From positions 1 to 64,000 of the forward strand of contig CAKOWY010000001.1 of NCBI GenBank assembly GCA_934129895.1: a stretch of DNA of 64,000 nucleotides. Reading direction: 5' to 3'. Shown one piece after another: positions 42,309 through 50,361 of this stretch; within the stretch, counting starts at the first letter, position 1; each line of letters begins with the position of its first letter. Under the pieces are notes generated by a model, which searched no databases, was not told the DNA's origin, and worked only from the letters and a program-made list of their open reading frames with translations. This DNA comes from an uncultured Clostridia bacterium (GTDB taxonomy: Bacteria > Bacillota > Clostridia > TANB77 > CAG-508). Both the position numbers and the translations under genes were made by a program.

Positions 42309-43499
42309 TTATTGAATTTGTAAATTAACTTTAAAGATTGTAAATCCATCTTTATATAATACTTTAATATTTCCATTATATTTTTTCACAGTTGATTTTG
42401 CTATTGCAAGACCTAAACCATATCTTTTTTCATTTCTATTTCTTGACTTATCTATACGATAAAATCTTTCAAATATTTTTTCTCTTTCTTCTTCAGGTAT
42501 TTCTTTTCCTTTATTTTTTACCTGAATTATTAATTCATTCTTTTCTTTAGATAATTCAACAATAACATCATTTCCTGCCTCTGTATGTTTTATTGCATTA
42601 TCTATTAATGTTGATAATATATGTTCTATGTCTTCTTTATTTCCATTTATCATAATATTTTCTTGAATTTTACTACTTAATTTTACACTTTTCTCATAAG
42701 CCATACTTTCAAACATTGAAATTGTCATTTCTGTTTCTTTTGAAACGTCAAAAATTTTTCTTTCTTGTATATTATCAACATTTTCAATTTTAGTAAGTAA
42801 TAACAATTCATTTATTAATTTATCCATACTTTGTATTTCATTTTGAATATAGTCCATCCATTTATTTTTACCAATTTCACTTTCTAATACATCTGCATTT
42901 GCTTCTATTATTGCAAGTGGTGTTTTTAGTTCATGTGATGCATCTGATATAAATTGTTTTTGTTTTTCAAATGTTTCTTCTACAGGTTGTACTATAAATC
43001 TTGATATTTTTTTTGCTATTATATATATGATTATTAATGATACTCCTGAAATTATAATTGCTGTTATTATTATTTTTTGTGAATGTGAAATTGCTTCTTC
43101 ATTTTCCATTAGCATTACATTTATTTGATTTCCTTTTATTCTTCTCACTTTATATATGTAATTTCCTATGATTCCACTTTCATTGTGTTTTTGACTTACT
43201 TTTAATGCATATTCTTCTATTGCTTTGTCTTGAGTTATATTCGGATTTGAGATAACATGTGAGTCATCTATTTGTACATAATAGACACCTTCGATAATTG
43301 GCTTGTCTTCTCCAATTTCTTCATTTTCATCTACATTCTTTTTTATATCTCTATTGGAAAATCTATCCATCATTATTGTTGCTGTATTTATTGTGTTTCT
43401 ATAATTTAAAATTGTAAATAATAATATAATTCCAAGGACAATTATACTTAAAGTTATTGTGATAATCCAACATATTCTTTTACTTAATTTTTTAATCAT
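42309..43499 (-). CDS. sensor histidine kinase
   Basis: A 396-residue kinase. Two helices (about residues 8-30 and 142-160) flank an outside domain of about 110 residues. H-box SDASHELKTPLAIIEA (His about 190), N-box LSTLIDNAIKHTE, G1 VKNKGKEIP, F-box FERFYRID, G2 RYGLGLAIAKS. The ATG at 43497-43499 overlaps the response-regulator stop by 3 bases and has GAGGC upstream. It pairs with the next gene and most likely controls the MacB-like transporter downstream. Confidence 0.92.
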   Translation of the reverse strand: MIKKLSKRICWIITITLSIIVLGIILLFTILNYRNTINTATIMMDRFSNRDIKKNVDENEEIGEDKPIIEGVYYVQIDDSHVISNPNITQDKAIEEYALKVSQKHNESGIIGNYIYKVRRIKGNQINVMLMENEEAISHSQKIIITAIIISGVSLIIIYIIAKKISRFIVQPVEETFEKQKQFISDASHELKTPLAIIEANADVLESEIGKNKWMDYIQNEIQSMDKLINELLLLTKIENVDNIQERKIFDVSKETEMTISMFESMAYEKSVKLSSKIQENIMINGNKEDIEHILSTLIDNAIKHTEAGNDVIVELSKEKNELIIQVKNKGKEIPEEEREKIFERFYRIDKSRNRNEKRYGLGLAIAKSTVKKYNGNIKVLYKDGFTIFKVNLQIQ

Positions 43500-44172
43500 T
43501 TTCTGCCTCCAATTTATATCCAATTCCTCTAATAGCCTTAATTTTTACATTAGATTTTATAAGTTTTAGCTTTTTCCTTAAAAATGACATATATACTTCT
43601 ACATTATTATATTCAGCTTCACTATCATATCCCCAAATTTTATTTGCTAAAATTTCTCTATTAACTATTTGGGTTTTATTTAACAATAATGTTTCTAGTA
43701 AATCTAGTTCTTTTCCATTTATTGATATTTCATTCCCATTTGCATTCATTTTTCCAGTTCTTATATCTAATTTTAAATCATCATATTCTAAAATATCTGT
43801 ATTTTCAATATTTACTTTTCTTTTTAATACTACTTTTACTCTTGCTACTAGTTCTTTAATGTGAAATGGTTTTGTTATATAATCATCTGCACCATTTTCT
43901 AATCCATTTAATTTGTCATTTATTTCTGATTTTGCAGTTAATATTATAATTGGTGTATCTATCTTTTCTGTTCTTAAGTCATTTAATATTTTAAAACCAT
44001 CTTTATTTGGCAACATTATGTCTAAAAGAATTAAATCATATACATTTGTTAATGCTTCGTTTTCTCCTTCTTCTCCGTCTGTTATTATATTTGTTGTAAA
44101 TTTTTCTTTTTTTAATGCTTCTGCTATTGCATCTGCTAGACTATATTCATCTTCTATTATTAATATTTTCAT
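43492..44172 (-). CDS. OmpR-family response regulator
   Basis: A 226-residue regulator. Receiver acidic pair EDEYS (about residues 7-9), phospho-acceptor Asp in LILLDIMLP (about 51), ILTAKS and YITKPFHI; C-terminal winged helix with IWGYDSEAEYNNVEVYMSFLRKK ending AIRGIGYKLE. Its own promoter has the repeat TTCAAT-N5-TTCAAT (44204-44220), shared with the transporter promoter, which supports both autoregulation and the regulon. Confidence 0.92.
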   Translation of the reverse strand: MKILIIEDEYSLADAIAEALKKEKFTTNIITDGEEGENEALTNVYDLILLDIMLPNKDGFKILNDLRTEKIDTPIIILTAKSEINDKLNGLENGADDYITKPFHIKELVARVKVVLKRKVNIENTDILEYDDLKLDIRTGKMNANGNEISINGKELDLLETLLLNKTQIVNREILANKIWGYDSEAEYNNVEVYMSFLRKKLKLIKSNVKIKAIRGIGYKLEAEND

Positions 44173-44187
44173 TTTATCACCATTCTT

Positions 44188-44220
44188 ATTTTAATATCTG
44201 AATATTGAAATTTTATTGAA
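44188..44220 (-). promoter_or_regulatory. promoter of the two-component genes with TTCAAT direct repeat
   Basis: TTCAAT-N5-TTCAAT at 44204-44220 and, exactly 10 bases downstream, a -10 TAAAAT (44188-44193). Confidence 0.66.
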
Positions 44221-44225
44221 AATTA

Positions 44226-44735
44226 TTATTTAATTTCTTTATACAAATTAATAAAATAAGTCAACCATTCAAAACTCTCTTTCTTTCGAATCATATCACC
44301 TAACTTTTCTATACTAATGTATTTTACATCAATTACTTCACCGTCATTGAACCTAAATTCATTTATCTTTATATCTTTTTTTATAACATATACATCTCTA
44401 AATACCTTGCACATATCACTACTATCTATTTTTTCTTTTATAAAATTCAATTCTTTTTCTGATACATTCACTCCAATTTCTTCATTTAGTTCCCTTTGTG
44501 CAGCTTGTATACTTGTTTCGCCACTTTGAGCAAGTCCACCTGTTGGTTCCCACATTCCACCATAACCTTTATCTAATCTTCTTCTTGTTAAAAGAATTTC
44601 TCCTTTTGGATTTATTATCCAACATTGAACAGCTAAAATATAGTCATCTTCATCAACTCCTATTTTTTCTCCTCTTTCTATAATTTTGCCTGTTTTTATT
44701 CTTTTATAATTATATACATCTAATTTTTCAGCCAT
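44226..44735 (-). CDS. Nudix hydrolase
   Basis: A 169-residue Nudix protein. Box GGLAQSGETSIQAAQRELNEEIG (about residues 58-80) after GYGGMWEPTGG. The longer N-terminus (DVYNYKRIKTGKIIERG...DDYILAVQCWIINPKGEILLTRR) resembles IPP-isomerase-like and MutT-like Nudix proteins of Firmicutes. Substrate unknown. The ATG at 44733-44735 is taken; one four codons earlier overlaps GGGAG. It lies 27 bases after the DUF488 gene and close upstream of the response regulator promoter. Confidence 0.87.
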   Translation of the reverse strand: MAEKLDVYNYKRIKTGKIIERGEKIGVDEDDYILAVQCWIINPKGEILLTRRRLDKGYGGMWEPTGGLAQSGETSIQAAQRELNEEIGVNVSEKELNFIKEKIDSSDMCKVFRDVYVIKKDIKINEFRFNDGEVIDVKYISIEKLGDMIRKKESFEWLTYFINLYKEIK

Positions 44736-44762
44736 TATAATAATCATCTCCCTATTATTAGT

Positions 44763-45221
44763 TTATCTTTCAACTTCTTTTTTTATGATTTCTTGCAATA
44801 TTCTTTTTATATATTCTGGTTTTTTATGTTCGACTATTTCTAAATCATTACCTATCGAAATATCTGGAACATATATTTCATACTTTAAATGTATAAATTC
44901 AGCTAAAATATGTCTATGACAAAACTGTCCCTCTTTTTCGTAACATAATAAAATTGGATTTTTTTCATCTTTTAACAATTCTTCTATATTAACTTTTGAT
45001 AATACTTGTTTATAATATTCTTCTATATAATATCTATTATTTTGTTCTTCTGGAATTTTTCCAATATTATCATGCCAAATTTCCCAAAATGCTCTTTTGG
45101 GTGCTAATTGTGGTATTGCTTTTCCTGTAAATCCAATACTCTTTCCTCTATCACCAGAAATTGAAATTAAATTTCCAATTTTACATTCATCATAATTGCC
45201 TGTAAATATTCTTTTTTTCAT
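44763..45221 (-). CDS. DUF488-like protein
   Basis: A 152-residue protein. The C-terminal NPILLCYEKEGQFCHRHILAEFI (about residues 105-127) is the LlC.E....CHR..ia.. cysteine-histidine signature of DUF488, a family of small proteins of unknown function. The N-terminal TGNYDECKIGNLISISGDRG and LAPKRAFWEIWHDNIGKIP also fit a divergent branch. Promoter in the composite element 45257-45292. The stop is 27 bases before the Nudix gene, so the two are probably one unit. Confidence 0.75.
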   Translation of the reverse strand: MKKRIFTGNYDECKIGNLISISGDRGKSIGFTGKAIPQLAPKRAFWEIWHDNIGKIPEEQNNRYYIEEYYKQVLSKVNIEELLKDEKNPILLCYEKEGQFCHRHILAEFIHLKYEIYVPDISIGNDLEIVEHKKPEYIKRILQEIIKKEVER

Positions 45222-45256
45222 TTATTCTCCTTTTTATCTTAAAAAATTATGTTTGC

Positions 45257-45292
45257 ATTATAACATAAAAATAAACAGTTTTCAATAAACTG
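45257..45292 (-). promoter_or_regulatory. promoter TTGAAA-N17-TGTTATAAT with hairpin arm
   Basis: -35 TTGAAA (45280-45285) and -10 TATAAT (45257-45262) with upstream TG. A small stem CAGTTT/AAACTG (45276-45292) surrounds the -35, a diverged form of the composite element. The upstream gene already has a strong terminator at 45307-45341. Confidence 0.65.
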
Positions 45293-45306
45293 CTTATTTT
45301 CAATAC

Positions 45307-45341
45307 GAAAAGGGCCTCTCTCCTTTAAAGGAGAGAAGCCC
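45307..45341 (-). terminator. strong GC-rich intrinsic terminator
   Basis: A 12-base-pair stem, GGGCTTCTCTCC with GGAGAGAGGCCC (one G-U), a TTTAAA loop and TTTT. Far more GC-rich than other terminators here; it belongs to the foreign-looking gene at 45357-45665. Confidence 0.9.
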
Positions 45342-45356
45342 TCTTCTGCTAACTAA

Positions 45357-45665
45357 TTAGATTTCACGAGTGCTGTACTTGGCCTTGCTTGCCCAGGACT
45401 CACCAGCCCTAGTCAGCATGCTGACCTCTTCGTAGATGCCAGTCGTGCTGGTATGCTTGTTGCGGAAGGTACCCTTCGCGTAGTACCAGCCATCAGGATA
45501 GATGAGGTCGCGAGGCTCAACATCAGTCTTGATGACGATCTCGGGAGTGCAACCACCAACACCGAAACCATTGATGGTAATCCTCTCGCCGTTGAGCTGT
45601 TTGAACAGCTTTACCGCTTCCAGCTTAGGCAGGTCACAGGTCTTGCACTTGGTGTAATCGATCAT
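45357..45665 (-). CDS. compositionally foreign small protein, function unknown
   Basis: A 102-residue protein. Its codons are full of G and C in third positions (CTG, GCC, AAG, ATC, GTC), unlike every neighbour, so it looks recently acquired. The N-terminus IDYTKCKTCDLPKLEAVKLF has a CxxC pair; the middle reads ERITINGFGVGGCTPEIVIK and YPDGWYYAKGTFRNKH; the end is AGESWASKAKYSTREI. No family is recognised. The ATG at 45663-45665 lies 8 bases after GGAGG; upstream ATGs are poorer. It has its own promoter (45780-45808), an approximately 110-base leader and its own terminator: a one-gene cassette. Confidence 0.72.
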   Translation of the reverse strand: MIDYTKCKTCDLPKLEAVKLFKQLNGERITINGFGVGGCTPEIVIKTDVEPRDLIYPDGWYYAKGTFRNKHTSTTGIYEEVSMLTRAGESWASKAKYSTREI

Positions 45666-45808
45666 TGCATTGTCCTCCATTTGAATTCCCATTTAAAATG
45701 TTAATTAGGAATTCTTTTCTAAGATGTGAATGGCGAAGATGTATACTGTATGGAGATTCCAAAAGTAAACATCAATATAATTGTAGCATATTTACATAAA
45801 ATTGTCAA
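45666..45808 (-). promoter_or_regulatory. promoter TTGACA-N17-TACAAT and long leader of the foreign gene
   Basis: -35 TTGACA (45803-45808), -10 TACAAT (45780-45785). The leader to the start codon is about 110 bases. Just before the ribosome site it has the inverted repeat GAATTCC...GGAATTC (within about 45681-45715), which could form a hairpin upstream of GGAGG. Confidence 0.6.
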
Positions 45809-45813
45809 TTATT

Positions 45814-47823
45814 TTATTTTGATGTAATTGGTATATTGTTTTTTACCATATCACATATTAAATTAACAGCATTATCAATTCCGATTGCATCACTATTAAT
45901 ACAAATATCATAATTTGATGGTTCTTTCCAATCTTTTTCAGTATAATATTTATAATGATTTGCTCTTAATTTATTTATTCTATCAATTTCTTTTTCTGCA
46001 TTTTCTTTATTTAAATGATAAAATTCAGTAGCCCTTTTAACTTTGTTTTCCATAGAACTATTTATAAATATTTTTACTGTATTTTTATTATCCTTTAATA
46101 TAAAATCAGCACATCTTCCAACTATTATGCATGATTCTTCACTAGCAACTTTTTTTATAAATTCTGATTCTTTAATAAATAATTCATCTGCATTGTTTAA
46201 CCCTGCATAATATCCATTATTAAATACATCTAGAACATTTCTTTTTTGCTCATTTTCTTTAATATATTCTTCTGATAAACCTGTATCTTCTGCCATTTTC
46301 TCTATAAACTCTTTATCATACAACTTAACTCCAAGTTTTTCTGCAACAAGCTTTCCTATATATCTTCCACCAGATCCATATTCTCTTGCAATTGTAATTA
46401 TAACTGGTATACTTGTATTTTTTTCTTCAATTGTTTTGATATTAGATATTTTTTCTTCATCAGATTTTTCCTCTTTTAAACTTCTTGTTTCTTTTACCAA
46501 TAAAACAACTGCTAATATAAATGCTAATCCATCAGCAACAGGTCCTGCACTTAATACTCCCATTATTCCATATATATGGCTTAATATTATCATTGATGGT
46601 ATTAATATAACAATTTGTCTTGAAAGTGATAATATTGCACTCTTTGTGCTTTTTCCAATTGCTTGGAAGAATATTCCTGATGGTATTTGAACACCATTAA
46701 ATATGCATAATAGTAAATATGTTCTAAATGCCAAGCATGCAAATTCCATGTAGTTTTCATCACCACTACCAAATATTAATATTAATTTATCTGGAATAGT
46801 TTGGAATAGTATAAATGCTATTGCACTAATAACAACACTTGAACCTAACACAATTTTTAAAGTCTTCTTTACTCTATCATATTTCTTAGCACCATAATTA
46901 TATCCTAATATTGGTTGACTTCCTGCTGCAATTCCTATTATTATACTATTTAATATTTGATTTATTTTCATTACAATTCCTAATACTGTAATAGGAATTT
47001 CTGCACCATATTTACTATCTGCTCCATATTTTCCAAGTAAATTATTTTCAGCTGTCATAACACATACTATACTCATTTGTGTTATAAAACTGCTAATTCC
47101 AAGCATTGCAATTTTTTTACATACATTTGCTTTTAATTTTAAAGATTGTTTTGTTAATTTTATTGATTTGAATTTTTTTACATAAGCAACATTTAATATA
47201 AATGTTAATATTTGACTAATTACTGTTGCTATTGCTGCTCCTTCAACACCTTTGTTAAATACAAATATAAATATTGGATCTAATATTGTATTTAATATAG
47301 CTCCTGAAACCATACTAAACATTGAATATTTTGGACTTCCATCTGCTCTGATTATTGAGTTTAATGTTGTTCCTATCATTGAAAAAGGAAATCCAATTGC
47401 TATTATGCTTCCATAAGCCATTGCATAACTTTTTAGATTTTCTGTACATCCAAATATTTTTAAGAATTGAGGTAAAAATATTAATGTTATTGCACAAAAT
47501 AATATTGAAACAATTGTTGATAACATTATTCCATTACCAATTCCTGTTTCCGCTTCTTTTTTCTTTTTCTCTCCAAGTTTTAAACTTAAATATGCTGAAG
47601 CTCCATCCCCAAACATTAATGAAAATGCAAGTCCTATCATTACTAATGGGAATACTACATTTGTTGCTCCATTTCCTAAATATCCAACACCTTGTCCAAT
47701 AAATATTTGGTCAACTATATTATATAATGAATTTACCAACATTGATATTATACAAGGTATTGAAAATTTTCTGATTAATTTTCCTATTTTTTCTTTTCCA
47801 AGTATATTTTCTTCTTGTTCCAT
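45814..47823 (-). CDS. MATE efflux transporter fused to a cytidylate-kinase-like domain
   Basis: A 669-residue fusion. Residues 1 to about 445 form a MATE family transporter with about twelve helices (SIPCIISMLVNSLYNIVDQIFIGQGVG at the N-terminus, GYNYGAKKYDRVKK in the middle). After a charged linker (KEEKSDEEKISNIKTIEEKN) residues from about 468 form a kinase-like domain: VIITIAREYGSGGRYIGKLV (P-loop-like GSGG), LYDKEFIEKMAEDTGLSEEY, IIVGRCADFIL. This is the Cytidylate_kin2 family. The kinase may act on nucleotides or regulate export. Own promoter at 47875-47903. Confidence 0.9.
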   Translation of the reverse strand: MEQEENILGKEKIGKLIRKFSIPCIISMLVNSLYNIVDQIFIGQGVGYLGNGATNVVFPLVMIGLAFSLMFGDGASAYLSLKLGEKKKKEAETGIGNGIMLSTIVSILFCAITLIFLPQFLKIFGCTENLKSYAMAYGSIIAIGFPFSMIGTTLNSIIRADGSPKYSMFSMVSGAILNTILDPIFIFVFNKGVEGAAIATVISQILTFILNVAYVKKFKSIKLTKQSLKLKANVCKKIAMLGISSFITQMSIVCVMTAENNLLGKYGADSKYGAEIPITVLGIVMKINQILNSIIIGIAAGSQPILGYNYGAKKYDRVKKTLKIVLGSSVVISAIAFILFQTIPDKLILIFGSGDENYMEFACLAFRTYLLLCIFNGVQIPSGIFFQAIGKSTKSAILSLSRQIVILIPSMIILSHIYGIMGVLSAGPVADGLAFILAVVLLVKETRSLKEEKSDEEKISNIKTIEEKNTSIPVIITIAREYGSGGRYIGKLVAEKLGVKLYDKEFIEKMAEDTGLSEEYIKENEQKRNVLDVFNNGYYAGLNNADELFIKESEFIKKVASEESCIIVGRCADFILKDNKNTVKIFINSSMENKVKRATEFYHLNKENAEKEIDRINKLRANHYKYYTEKDWKEPSNYDICINSDAIGIDNAVNLICDMVKNNIPITSK

Positions 47824-47874
47824 TTTTTCATCCCTCTTTCTTTTTCTCTTACCGACTTTTTTGCCAACCTATCT

Positions 47875-47903
47875 ATTATATCGTTATAGAAATTTTTTGT
47901 CAA
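47875..47903 (-). promoter_or_regulatory. consensus promoter TTGACA-N17-TATAAT
   Basis: -35 TTGACA (47898-47903) and -10 TATAAT (47875-47880), 52 bases before the MATE fusion start. The best match to the sigma-A consensus in the window. Confidence 0.78.
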
Positions 47904-47923
47904 TCAAAAAAATGATTTTTTTC

Positions 47924-47972
47924 AAAAAAATAGCCTTGAGGGAAATGTAATTTCATCTCCTCCAAGACTATT
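47924..47972 (-). terminator. intrinsic terminator of the 47988 gene
   Basis: Minus-strand stem ATAGTCTTGGAGG with CCCTCAAGGCTAT (one mismatch, one G-U), then seven T. Confidence 0.8.
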
Positions 47973-47987
47973 GTAATTCCAATTATG

Positions 47988-48332
47988 TTATCTCAACACT
48001 TTAGGAACTTCGATTGCACATACAATTTTTTCGAGTTCAGAACGCTTAATTCCTAAGCCAAAAGGCACTTCTTTAAAGGCTGCTTCCAGTCTTTCATAAA
48101 ACTTCTCATTGTTTCTCAATTGCAATTGTTCACAAGCCTCATCAAAAGAAATTTTGAACATATTCTCTGAAATTTTAGCTTGAGCAAAAATGATGCTTCT
48201 AAATATAGAACAAACGTCTATTCTTCCAAATCCACCACCAGGAATACTCTGCCATTCCAAGAATTCCAGCTCTTTGTTAAAATCCGGATTTTCTTCAACA
48301 TAAGTACACCATTCAATATGATCAGCGTTCAT
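47988..48332 (-). CDS. unknown small soluble protein, mildly foreign composition
   Basis: A 114-residue protein rich in Glu and aromatic residues: MNADHIEWCTYVEENPDFNK, then FLEWQSIPGGGFGRIDVCSIF and RSIIFAQAKISENMFKISFD. No known family, no membrane segment. Base use is less AT-rich than the neighbours, as at 45357 and 62773. The ATG at 48330-48332 follows AGGAGAG; a longer frame from a TTG at 48380 is possible but has no ribosome site. It has its own terminator, again a one-gene unit. Confidence 0.6.
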   Translation of the reverse strand: MNADHIEWCTYVEENPDFNKELEFLEWQSIPGGGFGRIDVCSIFRSIIFAQAKISENMFKISFDEACEQLQLRNNEKFYERLEAAFKEVPFGLGIKRSELEKIVCAIEVPKVLR

Positions 48333-48447
48333 TTCTCTCTCCTCTATTATCTCAAATGTGGTTGTTCGTGCTGTCTTCAAAATACTTTATTAAGACAATA
48401 ACAATTGTAACATACAACTATTTTAAATTCAAGTATAAATGTTTTAT

Positions 48448-48807
48448 TTATACGATTTTTGCTCCAAATGGCATCAATGACAATTTGGCTATTTTAAAGA
48501 ATTGTATTCCATAAGGTATTCCTATAATTGTTATACACCACATACATCCACATACAAGATTTTCTATTGCCATTGGTATACCAAAAAATATAATCCATAT
48601 TATATTTGCAAATAAAGATGGTACGCCTCCACCATATTCAATTTCTTTTCCAAAAGGTGCAAATGCTAGGCTTGCAAATTTAAAACATTGTTTTCCATAA
48701 GGAATACCAATAATTGTTATACACCAAATAACTCCAGATATCCACCATGAAATTCCGCTAATAAATCCTCCAAATATAAACCATAATAAATTTCCTAAAA
48801 AAGACAT
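48448..48807 (-). CDS. YccF domain membrane protein
   Basis: A 119-residue protein with two copies of the YccF domain. Each copy is a helix pair containing W-C-I-T-I-I-G-I-P-Y-G followed by F-K-x-A-x-L-x-x-x-P-F-G: copy one near residues 27-53, copy two near 89-115. Length and repeat layout are the family norm. Function unknown. It lies 33 bases after the cardiolipin synthase gene and is probably cotranscribed. Confidence 0.9.
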   Translation of the reverse strand: MSFLGNLLWFIFGGFISGISWWISGVIWCITIIGIPYGKQCFKFASLAFAPFGKEIEYGGGVPSLFANIIWIIFFGIPMAIENLVCGCMWCITIIGIPYGIQFFKIAKLSLMPFGAKIV

Positions 48808-48840
48808 TTTTATTCCTCCTAAAAATTATTTCATTTTTAA

Positions 48841-50346
48841 TTAACAAAGTGGTGCAAATATTCTTAAAATAGCATCAAGTGTACGATGTAAAAACTTTTT
48901 ATTTATATTTTCTTCTTTTATTTCTTTACATTTTCTTTTTGTTTCCACGAAATCATTCTTTAAACATTTTAAAACTGAAGATTTATAGAAAACCGAATTA
49001 CATTCAAAATGTAAAAATAAACTTCTATAATCTAAATTTACAGTTCCAATTGTTCCAACTTTATCATCTATTAAACAGGCTTTAGCATGTAAAAATCCTG
49101 GTGTATATTCATATATTTTAACTCCTGCTTTTATTAATGGATAATAATAACTTTTTGATAACCTATATACAATCTTTTTATCTGGTATTCCTGGAACAAA
49201 TATTCTTACATCTACTCCTCTTTCTGCAGCTTTTATTATAGCTTCTTTTAAGAAATCTCCTAATATTAAATATGGAGTATAAAACCATGCATAATCTACA
49301 GCTTGTGACAATAAATCAATATATAAATTATTAGAAATAGGTTCTTTATATGCTGGTGAATCATAATAGCTTAAAATATATCCATCTTCATTTTGAGATT
49401 TTTTTGTGTCATCAATTACATTAAGTAATATTTTATCATTTGAAATTGCATTCCAAAATTCAATAAACATATAATTATAACTTTTTACTGACTCTCCTGT
49501 TATTTTAAATCCAATATCTTTCCAATGTCCATATTTATTTATTTTGTTTATATATTCATCTGCTAAATTTATTCCTCCACTAAATGCAACATTCCCATCA
49601 ATAACTAGTATTTTTCTGTGATCTCTATTATTTAAAGCCCCTCTTATAAAAAATAGTGGGTTAAACGCGATACATTTAATTCCTTTTGATTTTAAAACTT
49701 TTACATTTTTTTGTGAAAAAGTTGGTAAACTACCAAAATCATCATAAATTAATCTTACATCAACACCTTGTTTGATTTTTTGTTCAAGAATTTCAACAAT
49801 ACTATTTAAAAAAATTCCAGGCTCTATAATAAAATACTCCAAAAAAATATATTTTTGAGCTTTTTTTAACTCATCCAATATATCTGGAAACATCTCATCT
49901 CCCAACTTGTAATATGTTACACTTTCATTTTTATAAATTGCAAAATCTGTATGTGTATTTATGTTTTTTAAAGTTTGATAAAGTCTCAAATTATCATTTT
50001 TTAATGAATTCAAACAATTCTCATCTTGTATGATTTTATAATTCATATCTTTTTTTGACTTAATTAACTTTTTATTTATAGATTTTGTTGTCCTTTTATT
50101 CCCAATAAAAATATATAAAGTTGCTCCAAAAATCGGAACTGTCAACATTGTAAGTAACCATAACATTTTATATGCTGGTTCAGTTCTACTTGTAATAATA
50201 TATAATACAAACAAAAAAGCTAATATTGTTAATAATAGTTCAATAATTGCTGAATCATTTAATGAATTATATATATAATTCATCCATAAGATTTGTAATA
50301 TTATTGCAGGAGCAATTATAATAATTCTTCCAATTATTTTTTTCAT
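48841..50346 (-). CDS. cls: cardiolipin synthase
   Basis: A 501-residue phospholipase-D-type synthase. Two N-terminal helices (about 5-24 and 32-52, plus one near 60-80) precede two HKD motifs: DHRKILVIDGNVAFSGGINL (about residues 236-255) and HAKACLIDDKVGTIGTVNLD (about 415-434). It joins two phosphatidylglycerol molecules to cardiolipin. The first gene of an envelope group with the YccF gene after it. The gap to the MFS/spermidine-synthase-like gene is 15 bases, so it may share its transcript. Confidence 0.95.
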   Translation of the reverse strand: MKKIIGRIIIIAPAIILQILWMNYIYNSLNDSAIIELLLTILAFLFVLYIITSRTEPAYKMLWLLTMLTVPIFGATLYIFIGNKRTTKSINKKLIKSKKDMNYKIIQDENCLNSLKNDNLRLYQTLKNINTHTDFAIYKNESVTYYKLGDEMFPDILDELKKAQKYIFLEYFIIEPGIFLNSIVEILEQKIKQGVDVRLIYDDFGSLPTFSQKNVKVLKSKGIKCIAFNPLFFIRGALNNRDHRKILVIDGNVAFSGGINLADEYINKINKYGHWKDIGFKITGESVKSYNYMFIEFWNAISNDKILLNVIDDTKKSQNEDGYILSYYDSPAYKEPISNNLYIDLLSQAVDYAWFYTPYLILGDFLKEAIIKAAERGVDVRIFVPGIPDKKIVYRLSKSYYYPLIKAGVKIYEYTPGFLHAKACLIDDKVGTIGTVNLDYRSLFLHFECNSVFYKSSVLKCLKNDFVETKRKCKEIKEENINKKFLHRTLDAILRIFAPLC

Positions 50347-50361
50347 TTTTTCTCTCCTTTA

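Noticed and set aside
45666..45780. Leader of the GC-rich gene as a riboswitch
   Set aside because: Only one simple inverted repeat is visible and no conserved aptamer core is recognised; the evidence supports only a leader hairpin.
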